Source: Salipiger thiooxidans (GTDB lineage Bacteria > Pseudomonadota > Alphaproteobacteria > Rhodobacterales > Rhodobacteraceae). Taken from it: 64,000 nt of DNA. This document shows positions 20,869-29,042 of the stretch, piece after piece; the stretch's first letter is position 1, and each line of letters starts with the position of its first letter. A program made the translations under genes and the position numbers. The stretch lies in the NCBI RefSeq assembly GCF_900102075.1, contig NZ_FNAV01000005.1, forward strand, positions 124,001 to 188,000, written 5' to 3'. The notes beneath the pieces are model-generated. The model was not told where the DNA came from. It saw nothing but the letters and a program-made list of their open reading frames with translations, and did not search any database.

Positions 20869-21456
20869 ATGGCCGAGAGGCTCACGCGCAAGGAACGCAA
20901 TGCGATGACGCGGCAGAGCCTGCTCGGGGCCGCGGGGCTTCTCTTCGCGCGCGACGGCTATGCCTCGACCTCGGTCGGGGCCATCGCTGCGCAGGCGGGC
21001 TTCACCAAGGGCGCCTTCTACGCCAACTTCCCGAGCAAGGCTGCGATCTGTCTCGAGGTGTTCGAGACCACGGGCCGGGCGTCGCTCGACCGCCTGATCG
21101 AGGGCATCGAGGCGGCCCCGGACCGCACCGCGATCGAGGCACTGCTCGTGGACTGGGCGGGCAGCCGCCGCAACGGCGGTCTCTGGCCTCTGACCCTGCT
21201 CGAATTCGCCCGGCTCGCCGAGCGCGAGGGCGCCTCGGTCGAGGATATGCGCGTCGTGCTCCGGCGCCACTGGGCGCTGCTCGGCATGGTGGTGCTGCGC
21301 CGCATCCCCGCCGACACCGACGCCGATACGCTCGGGGCACTGCTGCACGAGATCGCCTACGCGCCCGCCATGACCTTCGTCGGCCAGCCCGACGCCGCCG
21401 ACCTGATGCGGCTCTTTCTCGAGGGCTTCGCCCGCGATGGCGAGAGCCGCCGGTAG
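20869..21456 (+). CDS. TetR-family transcriptional regulator
   Basis: This 195-residue repressor has an N-terminal helix-turn-helix at residues about 12-58, including SVGAIAAQAGFTKGAFYANF, the canonical TetR core. The C-terminal ligand domain is intact but gives no ligand. It lies between a broken MFS exporter (divergent) and a broken siderophore-interacting gene (same strand), so its original targets were probably one or both. The gene itself shows no damage. Confidence 0.9.
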   Translation: MAERLTRKERNAMTRQSLLGAAGLLFARDGYASTSVGAIAAQAGFTKGAFYANFPSKAAICLEVFETTGRASLDRLIEGIEAAPDRTAIEALLVDWAGSRRNGGLWPLTLLEFARLAEREGASVEDMRVVLRRHWALLGMVVLRRIPADTDADTLGALLHEIAYAPAMTFVGQPDAADLMRLFLEGFARDGESRR

Positions 21457-21547
21457 GGTCCCGTTTTCGACGTTTTCGACCAGACCCCGTGCCACACCCA
21501 ACCCCCCCGGTCAGGCAGATGGCACCTCGCAAAGGACGACCTTACTG

Positions 21548-22309
21548 ATGACCGACACCCCTTCCGCCACGCCGACCCCTCGCGTGACCCGGCTGCGCCA
21601 CGAGCTGAAGCGCCGCAGCCTCACTATCACCCGCACCGAACGCCTGACCCCGAGGATGATCCGCCTGACGCTCGCGGGCGCCGATCTCGCGGGCTTCGTC
21701 AGCGCCTAGCCCGACGACCATGTGAAGCTCTTCGTCCCCGGTGGCGAGGACATGGCCATGCGCGACTACACCCCGCGCCGCTACAAGGACGGCCATCTGC
21801 TGATCGACGTCTTCGACCACGAGGGCGGTCCCGCCGCCGACTGGGCCCGAAATGCCCGCGCCGGTGACAGCGCCATGGTCGGCGGCCCGCGCGGCTCGGC
21901 GGTGATCGAAGGCGAGATCGACCACTGGCTGCTCATCGGCGACGAGACGGCGCTGCCCGCCATCGGCCGCCGCGTCGAGGAGCTGCCCGCCGGCGTCTCG
22001 GTGACCACCATCGTCACCGTGCAGGGGACCGAGGAAGAGCAGCAGTTCGACACCGACGCCGACTGGACCGGCCATTGGGTGCACCGCCCCGAAGGCGCCG
22101 CCGCCGATGCCGCGCCCTTCCTTGAGGCGCTGGCCGGGGTGACGCTGCCGCCCCGCAGCTACACCTGGGTCGCCGCCGAGGCCGGGGTGGCGCGCGCCAT
22201 CCGGCAGGAGCTCATGGCCAGCGGCGTCCAGCCCGGCTGGCTGAAGGCTGCGGCTCGGGAGGGGCCGCCTACCGGCACTCTTCGAGTGGCGCGCAGAAGG
22301 AGCGGCTGA
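21548..22309 (+). pseudogene. Siderophore-interacting protein (FAD-binding), interrupted
   Basis: The frame begins at 21548 (MTDTPSATPTPRVTRLRHEL) and is interrupted by TAG at 21707-21709, directly before PDDHVKLFVPGG, which continues in the same frame. Both halves match the ferric-siderophore reductase family: MRDYTPRRYKDG is the FAD-binding segment, and LLIGDETALPAIGRRVEELP is the NAD(P)H-binding part. The C-terminus after GWLKAAA no longer matches relatives, suggesting a further frameshift near 22255. A single amber change or read error could restore the first part; the damaged end and neighbours argue for a true pseudogene. Confidence 0.8.
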
Positions 22310-22676
22310 CCCGGTCCCGAGAGGAGGATGAAGGGCAGATCAGCCAACCTCCACCGGTGAGTGGTGCGGGGACAAGAGGGGCAATTGGCATCGTAGAGAG
22401 GTCCGCGGGTGGGTCCGCCGGCTCGCACCTGTGGTTACGCGGGGCAGGCAAACCCGACCCGTCCCTGACAGTTGAGCGGGGACAGGACGATCGGCACCGA
22501 TTTTCGGACTGAGGGAGGCCCACCCTGCCTGGACCCGAAAGTCGGGCGGTGGGCACTCAACGGGCACCGGATAGCGGGGCCAGACCACACGCACCTGACC
22601 CATCGCGGAGGGCATCGAGATGCGCCGCCCCACGTCTTGCAATGGCGCGAGAGGCGCAGCCTGCCGCCCAACGACT
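22310..22676. other. Gene-free stretch inside the decayed region
   Basis: Short frames are present in several directions but none has a credible start or family. It looks like spacer or remnants too degraded to identify. Confidence 0.4.
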
Positions 22677-23585
22677 TCAGGCCCGCGGAAACACCCGTCC
22701 CTCGAAGAGCTTGCGCGCCGTGCGCAGGGTGCCCGCGCCGGTGACCCGCCCGGCCGCGTCGCGACGGATCAGCACCTCCGCCGCGGCGCCCGGGTGCTCG
22801 ACTGCAAAGCGCTCGCCCTCGGGCAACACCGCAAGCGCCACCGCCGGCCCCTCTCCGAGGGTGCAGGCGGTGGCCACGCTCACCGCTGCGAAGACGCCTA
22901 TGGTGGCGCGGCACCGGTGGGGGATGAAGCTTCGGGTGGCGATGGCGCCGCCCGTGCGCGGCGCCGGGACCAGCGTCATCTTCGGCACCGATTGCGCGCC
23001 CGCATCGCCGAGCGCCATCAGCGGGCCTGCCATCAGGCGGATCGACTCGAGCCGCGCCTTCAGCGCTTCGTGCGCGTCCAGCGCCTTGCGGGTCTCGTCG
23101 CCGCGCAGCCCCATCGCGCGCGCGTCGAGGATCACGCAGGGCATGCCGTTGTCGATCAGCGTGCAAGCAACGCCGCCGATCATGTCCACGTGCCGCCCGC
23201 TTGGCAGCAGCGCACCGCACATCGAGCCCGCCAGCCCCTCGAAGACCAACGGCACCGGGGCCGCGCCGCCGGGCACGCCGCCGAGCCGGGCCCCGCCCTC
23301 GGCGCTCACGCGCCGTGCAAGTGCCTGCGGCGAGGCGGTGCGGTAGCCGATGTGCCCGACTCCGGTGGTCCCGGCACGAGTCAGCTTCGGAGTGGCGAAT
23401 TCGTAGGCGTCCCGGGCCCGCAGGCAGGCGCTGGTCGCGTCCTCGCCCGGTGGCTTCAGCCCGTAGACCCGGGTGAAGGAATCGAGGCTCTCGCCGTGGC
23501 GGTCGGTCGGCATCTCGACATGCCCGGGACGGGCGATGTCGAAGCAGGGCTCGCGCGCGTCGGTCGGGTTGGTCATGTCGGTCAT
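22677..23585 (-). pseudogene. Chimera of an extradiol dioxygenase fragment and a 4-oxalomesaconate tautomerase (PrpF/GalD-like) fragment
   Basis: One open frame of 302 codons begins at ATG 23585 with GGGAGAG upstream. Residues 15-93 match the first VOC domain of catechol 2,3-dioxygenase-like enzymes (FDIARPGHVEMPTDRHGESL and TTGVGHIGYRTASPQALARR), but the remaining domains and most metal ligands are absent. From about residue 97 the sequence becomes a PrpF-superfamily protein of the 4-oxalomesaconate tautomerase kind (IDNGMPCVILDARAMGL and GAIATRSFIPHRCRATIGV), missing its first half. The most economical explanation is a deletion that fused two neighbours of an aromatic meta-cleavage operon in frame. 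It may still be expressed, but neither activity is expected. Confidence 0.75.
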
Positions 23586-23608
23586 AAGGTTCTCTCCCTC
23601 GGCCGCGC

Positions 23609-24200
23609 TCAGAGCGCGTCCACGGTACGCGGGAACGCGCTCTCGAACCCTTCGGCGTACTGGCAGTCGTGCCCGCCGGACTGGCCGCCCGAGTTGCGCT
23701 TGAAGTGGTTGGTCCGTTGCTGCGCGACGCGGGTGTAATAGTCCCGGAGGTGGTGCTGCCCGTCCATGCATTCGATGGCGGCGCGCTTGCGGTTCCAGAC
23801 CGGCGTGATGTCGAGGAAGGTGTCCGGCTTCCAACCCGTCTGCTCGGTCTGGTGCGGCTCGAAGAGATAGAGCTGCGGCGCCCCCAGGACCTCTTCGCCG
23901 GGATTGTGGCCCCCGGCCTGGGCGATCATCCGGCATTCCAGCACCACCTGCGTCGTGTTCATGTGGTCGGTGTTGCAGGGATCGTACCGCGAATGCGAGA
24001 GCATGAAGGCGGGCTGGACCTTGCGGATCACCTAGACGATGCGGGCCTTGTTCTTGGCCGTGAACTCGAGCCTGTCGTCCCCCATGTCGAGGCAGACGAG
24101 CTCGTGCACGCTGAGCGCCTCACCAGCCCTCTCGACCCGGCGCTGCGCGAGGTCTCGCCCCGGTTGCCGCTCACCGCCTCGGCGGCGCAGCTATCGGCGC
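23609..24200 (-). pseudogene. 4-oxalomesaconate hydratase (GalB-like, PIG-L family) remnant
   Basis: A 140-residue frame (24031-23609) reads KVQPAFMLSHSRYDPCNTDH and LFEPHQTEQTGWKPDTFLDI, the C-terminal half of a GalB-type PIG-L hydratase. Immediately upstream in the same frame is TAG (about 24032-24034), preceded by LVCLDMGDDRLEFTAKNKAR, which belongs to the same protein. Further upstream the match shifts frame (GNRGETS near 24150) and the N-terminal metal-binding AHPDD part is missing. GalB hydrates 4-oxalomesaconate in protocatechuate/gallate degradation. Adjacent to the tautomerase remnant, it supports loss of a whole aromatic pathway. Confidence 0.75.
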
Positions 24201-24222
24201 TGAGCGTTCCCGAGGGGGAGCC

Positions 24223-25269
24223 TCAGGGCAGGGCGATGGCGGCGAAGGCAGTGCGCCAGAGGGTGCGGAACTGCGCCGACTTGCTGCGGTCGAGCGCCAC
24301 CAGCAGCGGCGGGGCCAGCGCGATGGCGCGCCGGGCGCTGGGCAGAAGCGCGGTCTCCTCGGGGTCCTGAGCGTAGATCAGCCCGGCGCGGCGCAGGATC
24401 GTCTGCCCCTGCGTCGAGAGCAGGAAATCGAGCAGACGACCCGCGGCCTGCGGCTGCCGCGCCTGCCGGGGGATCATGTAGCCGCGGGTCAGGAACAGGG
24501 TGTAATCCTCGGGCAGGATCACGCCCACGTCCGCCGGGGCGGCATTGGCCACGTAGGAGCCCAGCACGTTGTAGGCGAGCAGGAAGCGCCCTTCGGAGAC
24601 CGCGCCGATGATCTCGGCCGAGCAGCAGGTGGCCACCGCCTGGGTTCGCGCGAAGCCCTCGAGCATGGCGCCGAAGGTCGTGGCCTCGAGGCTGTCGTTG
24701 TAGGCGAAGAGATAGCCCAGCCCCGAGGATTCGATGTCGTAGGTGGCGATCCGTCCGGCCAGCGACAACGGCGTGTTGCGCATCAGGTCGAGCAGCGCGA
24801 AGCGGGTGCGCGGCACGTTCTCCTCGGCCAGCAGGGCGCTGTTGTAGATGATGACCGCGGGCTCCTCGGTGACGCCCCAGAGCTGGTTGCGCCAGCGCCG
24901 GGCCGAGGGGAGGTTCAGCGTCGCCTCGGACTGGTAGTCGCGGGCACAGGCGCCGTTCACCAGCGCCACCATCTGGTGCACCGCCGACGAGAACACCGCG
25001 TCGGCGCTGGGCTCCTCGCCGGCGCAGGCGGCGAGGCTGTCGGCATAGAGCGCGTTCGAGCCCCATTGCTCGTACTCGATGGAAAGCTGCGGGTTCTGCT
25101 CGACGAAGGCCTCGAGCGCGGGGCGGATGATCGCCACGTCGGTGGTCGAGCGCAGTTCGAGCACGGTGTTGCCGTTGCCGATCCGGGCGCGGTCCTCCTG
25201 CGCCGAGACGGGCGGGGCGAGGGTGAAGCCTGTTGCGACGGTCAGAAGGAGGGCAAGGAGGCGTATCAT
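24223..25269 (-). CDS. Periplasmic solute-binding protein linked to the TctDE sensor system
   Basis: This 348-residue protein has a signal peptide (residues 1-23, ending SAQ) and an ABC-type extracellular binding fold. It shows TDVAIIRPALEAFVEQNPQL near the N-terminus and repeated alpha/beta strands. It overlaps the sensor kinase gene by 4 bases, so they are translated together, and no permease or ATPase genes accompany it. The likely role, inferred from context, is to present a ligand to the kinase rather than to a transporter. The substrate may be citrate or a related carboxylate. Two adjacent cysteines (TCCS) near residue 204 are unusual for a periplasmic protein. Confidence 0.8.
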   Translation of the reverse strand: MIRLLALLLTVATGFTLAPPVSAQEDRARIGNGNTVLELRSTTDVAIIRPALEAFVEQNPQLSIEYEQWGSNALYADSLAACAGEEPSADAVFSSAVHQMVALVNGACARDYQSEATLNLPSARRWRNQLWGVTEEPAVIIYNSALLAEENVPRTRFALLDLMRNTPLSLAGRIATYDIESSGLGYLFAYNDSLEATTFGAMLEGFARTQAVATCCSAEIIGAVSEGRFLLAYNVLGSYVANAAPADVGVILPEDYTLFLTRGYMIPRQARQPQAAGRLLDFLLSTQGQTILRRAGLIYAQDPEETALLPSARRAIALAPPLLVALDRSKSAQFRTLWRTAFAAIALP

Positions 25270-26669
25270 GTCTCGGGCTCCGCGGCAGGCAGGACAAGGG
25301 ATATGCGGAAGCCGTCCGCGCTGCGGCGGGCCTCGATGCGGCCGTCGAAGGCCTCGGCCACGGCGGTGACGATGGAGAGCCCGATGCCGGCGCTATCCTC
25401 GCGCGAGGCGGTGCTGCGCCGGAACCGCTCGCCGAGCCTTCCGTCGAGTTCGGGCGGCAGGCCGGGGCCGGCATCCTCGACCCAGAGCCGGGCCATGCCG
25501 CCGTCGCGATCGGCCCCGATGCGGACGGGGGGCGCGCCGTGTTTCAGCGCGTTCGACAGCAGGTTGCGCCCCGCCTCGGTCAGCGAGAAGGCATCGGCCA
25601 GCACCTCGACCGCGTCCTCGCCGATGACGAGACCCACCTCGACACCGGGGGCGATGGCCTCGTGGTCGCGGCTGTCGACGATGTCGAGCGCCACCTCGCG
25701 CAGGTCGAGCCGCTGACGCGGGGCGCTGTCGTTGCGGTGGATCACCAGCGCGCGCGAGAGCATCTGGTCGAGCAGCGTGCCCAGCGAGCGGGTGCGGCGG
25801 ACCAGCCGGTCGAGCGCCGCATCGCGGCAGGTGTCGTCCTCGGCATCGAGCGCGGTCTCGGCCTGCACGCGGATCGCGGCAACGGGCGTGCGCAACTGGT
25901 GGGCGCTGTCCGAAATCAGGTTGCGCATGGCGTCGAACTGCCGGTCGAGCCGCGCCATGAACCGGTTCATCGCCTCGAGGATCACCGCCACCTCGCGCGG
26001 GACGTTCTCGGTCGGCATCGGCGTCAGGTCGTAGGGGTCGCGCGTGGCGAGGTCGTCGGCGATGGCCTCGAGCGGGCGCATGGCCGAGCGGATGGTCAGC
26101 ACCGAGGCCACCAGCAGCGCGATCCCGGCGAGACCCATCGGCAGCACCGCCTCGAGCATGAGCTGCGTCGTCATCGCGTCGCGGGCCCGCAGCGTCTGGC
26201 CGACGGTGACCCGCACCTCGCCCGAGAAATCGCGCTCGGCGAAACGGCGGGTGATCTCGACGAAGCGGGCCTCCTCGCCCTGCATGGTCGCATCGAAGAA
26301 GCGCGGGCCGGTGATGCGCGGGCGTTCGGTGGGGGCCTTGGGGGCGTCGTCGAAACCGGTGATCAGGGTTTCGTCCGGGCCGCGCACCGCGTAGGAGACC
26401 CGGTCGTCGGGCGCCTGGGCCAGCAGCTGGAAGGCCGAGACCGGCAGGTCCACCATGGCCTCGCCGTTCTGGATGCGGATGGATTCGGCGATGTCGCTGG
26501 CGGCGCCGAGCAGCAGCCGGTCGTAGGATTCGCGTGCCGCCTGCCGTCCGCTGAACCACGAGGTGGCGGCCGCGAGCACCCCGCCCACCAGCAACAGGAC
26601 GATCACCGCGCGCAGCACGCGGGTCAGCAGGCTGCGCCCCTGCGGGTGGATGGCGATGCGCTCAGCCAT
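25266..26669 (-). CDS. tctE: Sensor histidine kinase TctE
   Basis: This 467-residue kinase has a transmembrane segment near residues 12-35, a periplasmic TctE-type sensor region to about residue 165, a second membrane helix and a HAMP-like linker. The phosphoacceptor His257 lies in AHQLRTPVAAI. The ATP-binding domain has NLLSNALKHG, DAGPGLP and GIGLSIVTAVAEAFDG. The gene overlaps its response regulator by 8 bases and a binding-protein gene by 4 bases. It responds to tricarboxylates in known relatives; the ligand here is not proven. Confidence 0.9.
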   Translation of the reverse strand: MAERIAIHPQGRSLLTRVLRAVIVLLLVGGVLAAATSWFSGRQAARESYDRLLLGAASDIAESIRIQNGEAMVDLPVSAFQLLAQAPDDRVSYAVRGPDETLITGFDDAPKAPTERPRITGPRFFDATMQGEEARFVEITRRFAERDFSGEVRVTVGQTLRARDAMTTQLMLEAVLPMGLAGIALLVASVLTIRSAMRPLEAIADDLATRDPYDLTPMPTENVPREVAVILEAMNRFMARLDRQFDAMRNLISDSAHQLRTPVAAIRVQAETALDAEDDTCRDAALDRLVRRTRSLGTLLDQMLSRALVIHRNDSAPRQRLDLREVALDIVDSRDHEAIAPGVEVGLVIGEDAVEVLADAFSLTEAGRNLLSNALKHGAPPVRIGADRDGGMARLWVEDAGPGLPPELDGRLGERFRRSTASREDSAGIGLSIVTAVAEAFDGRIEARRSADGFRISLVLPAAEPET

Positions 26670-27333
26670 CCCGGGTGATCCGGTAGCCTACGCCGCGCTG
26701 GGTCAGGATGACCACGTCGCTGCCCGCGAGCTTCTTGCGCAGACGGGCGATGTAGAGCTCGATGGCGTTCAGGCCGACGTCGGCGTCGTTGAAGGCGAAG
26801 AGCCCGTCGTAGAGCCGCTCCTTGCTGAGCGGCTGGTCGGCGTGGCGCAGTAGCAGCCCGAGCAGCGCCGCCTCGCGCCGGGTCAGGTCGAGCCGGTTGC
26901 CATCCAGCGTTGCCTGCATCTGCGCGGGCGAGTAGCGCAGCTGCCCCAGCGCCAGCTCGTCGCCTTTCTGTTCGGCGTCGCGGCGCACCAGCGCCCGCAG
27001 CCGCGCCTCGAGCTCGCGCTGGTCGAAGGGCTTCACGAGGTAGTCGTCGGCGCCGAGATCCAGCGCCGCCACCCGGTCGTCGATGGTGAAAAGCGCGGTC
27101 AGCATCAGCACCGGCGTGCGGTCGCCGCGGGCGCGGATCTCGCGCAGGAGGTCGCGGCCCGAGCCGTCGGGCAGGTTGATGTCGAGCACCAGCGCGTCGT
27201 AGCCCTGCACCGCGAGATGGTCCCGCGCGGCGGCGAGACTCCCCGCGAGATCGCAGGCGATGCCCGATTTCGAGAACCGTGCGATCACCCCCGCGGCGAG
27301 GTCGGCCGCATCCTCGATCATCAGCACGCGCAT
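26662..27333 (-). CDS. tctD: OmpR-type response regulator TctD
   Basis: This 223-residue regulator has a receiver domain (phosphoacceptor Asp51 in LVLDINLPDGSG, conserved Lys in YLVKPFDQRE) and a winged-helix output domain with LTRREAALLGLLL and the C-terminal hairpin VILTQRGVGYRI. It is divergent from tctC, and direct repeats of 11-bp period between the two genes are the likely binding site. It probably activates tctCBA when the kinase is stimulated. Confidence 0.92.
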   Translation of the reverse strand: MRVLMIEDAADLAAGVIARFSKSGIACDLAGSLAAARDHLAVQGYDALVLDINLPDGSGRDLLREIRARGDRTPVLMLTALFTIDDRVAALDLGADDYLVKPFDQRELEARLRALVRRDAEQKGDELALGQLRYSPAQMQATLDGNRLDLTRREAALLGLLLRHADQPLSKERLYDGLFAFNDADVGLNAIELYIARLRKKLAGSDVVILTQRGVGYRITRDG

Positions 27334-27357
27334 GGCTTCTGCCCTCCCGAAGCCTTC

Positions 27358-27395
27358 CTGTCATGCGAATTTTCGCGCTGACAGGTTGGTGACAG
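27358..27395. promoter_or_regulatory. Probable TctD binding site
   Basis: TGACAG occurs at 27379-27384 and again at 27390-27395, an 11-bp period typical of OmpR-family tandem half-sites. A reverse copy CTGTCA lies at 27358-27363. The site is between the divergent tctD and tctC genes. Confidence 0.55.
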
Positions 27396-27517
27396 CTTCT
27401 TGCTCTACAAGTTCTGCTTACCCCGCACAGAGGGGGCTGCAAAGGCAGTCATGGGTGCGGGACCGGACAGGCGCGTCGGATCGTGCCGGGACGGTGTGAG
27501 TGAATGAGGAGGAACAG

Positions 27518-28507
27518 ATGACTTTCAAGGCAACCCGCATCGCGCTCGCCGCGGCGCTGATCGGCGCATCCGCCATGGGCGCATCGGCGCAGGAGTTCAC
27601 CCCCGAGGCGCCCGAGTGCATCGCGCCCGCGAACCCCGGCGGCGGCTGGGACTTCACCTGCCGCCAGGTCGGCAAGTCGCTGCAGGACCAGGGCCTGCTG
27701 TCGAAGACCATGCAGGTGGTCAACCTTGCCGGCGGCGGCGGCGGCGTGGCCTATGCCGAGGTGGTGAACAAGCGCAACGACAGCGACGACCTGATCGTCG
27801 CGGCCTCGTCGGCCACCGCGACCCGTCTCGCGCAGGGCGCCTACCCGGGCAACACCATGGACCAGGTGCGCTGGCTCGCCTCGGTCGGTGCCGACTACGG
27901 CGTGATCGCCGTGGCCGCCGACAGCAAGATCTCGACGCTCCCCGATCTGCTCGACATGATCAAGAACGACCCCACCTCGGTGTCGGTCGCGGGCGGGTCC
28001 GCCGTGGGCGGCTGGGATCACCTCAAGGTGCTGATAGCGGCCAACGCCTATGGCGTCGAGGACGTGCGCAAGGTCAAGTACATCGCCTTCGACGGCGGCG
28101 GCGAGGCGGTGACCCAGCTTCTGGCGGGCTCCGTGCAGGCCTTCACCGGCGACCTGTCCGAGGCCAAGGGCTTCGTCGACAGCGGCGACATCAAGGTGAT
28201 CGCGGTGCTGTCGCCCGAGCGGCTCGACGGCGAGTTCGCCGATTTCCCGACCGCCAAGGAGCAGGGCGTCGACGCCATCGGCGCCAACTGGCGCGGCTTC
28301 TACGGCCCGGGCAACATGTCGGACGAGGCCTACGACGGCTGGGTGAAGAAGATCAGCGATCTCTACGCATCGGACGAGTGGAAAGAGGTGATGGCCACCA
28401 ACGGTCTCGCCCCGCTCGACCTGCAGGGCGCCGAGTTCGAGCAGTTCGTCTCGGACAGCATCACCCAGATCCAGACCATCTCGCGCGAGATCGGCATCAT
28501 CAAGTAA
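27518..28507 (+). CDS. tctC: Tripartite tricarboxylate transporter binding protein TctC
   Basis: This 329-residue periplasmic protein has a signal peptide at residues 1-24 (ending SAQ). The family segments CIAPANPGGGWDFTCRQVGK, GDLSEAKGFV and NWRGFYGPGNMSDE are present. I chose the ATG at 27518, directly behind GAGGAGG; an earlier in-frame ATG lacks a ribosome site. It delivers citrate or related acids to TctAB, energised by ion gradients rather than ATP. First gene of tctCBA. Confidence 0.93.
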   Translation: MTFKATRIALAAALIGASAMGASAQEFTPEAPECIAPANPGGGWDFTCRQVGKSLQDQGLLSKTMQVVNLAGGGGGVAYAEVVNKRNDSDDLIVAASSATATRLAQGAYPGNTMDQVRWLASVGADYGVIAVAADSKISTLPDLLDMIKNDPTSVSVAGGSAVGGWDHLKVLIAANAYGVEDVRKVKYIAFDGGGEAVTQLLAGSVQAFTGDLSEAKGFVDSGDIKVIAVLSPERLDGEFADFPTAKEQGVDAIGANWRGFYGPGNMSDEAYDGWVKKISDLYASDEWKEVMATNGLAPLDLQGAEFEQFVSDSITQIQTISREIGIIK

Positions 28508-28600
28508 GCTCTGCGGGGCTTACCATCGGGCGCCGCCGCTCTCCCCTCTCAGGCGGCGCCCAACTTCCCCTTCCACAGAATGTCCGGAAAGGAGCGCGTC

Positions 28601-29032
28601 ATGAGTGACCGCATTTTCGGCGTCTTCGGTCTGCTTCTCGCGATCGGCTACACGTTTGCCGCCCTCGCGATCGAGGAGAGCTTCCTGTCGGATGCTGTCG
28701 GGCCCAAGGCGTTTCCCATCATCATTGCGGTGATCCTCGGGCTCTCGAGCCTCGCGATCGTCCTCCGCCCGGACCCCGAGCCGCATTGGCCGCCGCTGGC
28801 CCGTCTCGCAGAGATCGCCGCCGCGATCGTGGTGATGATCCTCTACGCCCAGCTGCTGCCGGTGGTGGGCTTCGTCATCGCGACCGCGGTCGCCTCGGGC
28901 TACCTTGCCTGGCGGCTCGGCTCGTCGCTGATCGCGACCGTGCTGACCGGCGTCGGCACCTCGATCGGCATCTACGTCATCTTCCACCTGATCTTCGGCC
29001 TGGCGCTGGCGCGCGGTCCGTTCGGGTTCTGA
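28601..29032 (+). CDS. tctB: Tripartite tricarboxylate transporter small membrane subunit TctB
   Basis: This 143-residue protein has four hydrophobic helices and starts MSDRIFGVFGLLL. AAAGGAG precedes the chosen ATG at 28601. Small TctB subunits are poorly conserved; the position between tctC and tctA and the helix pattern identify it. A 10-base gap leads to tctA. Confidence 0.9.
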   Translation: MSDRIFGVFGLLLAIGYTFAALAIEESFLSDAVGPKAFPIIIAVILGLSSLAIVLRPDPEPHWPPLARLAEIAAAIVVMILYAQLLPVVGFVIATAVASGYLAWRLGSSLIATVLTGVGTSIGIYVIFHLIFGLALARGPFGF

Positions 29033-29042
29033 AGGGGCAGAC

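Noticed and set aside
22310-22676. Possible insertion sequence remnant
   Set aside because: Neither terminal inverted repeats nor transposase fragments could be identified.
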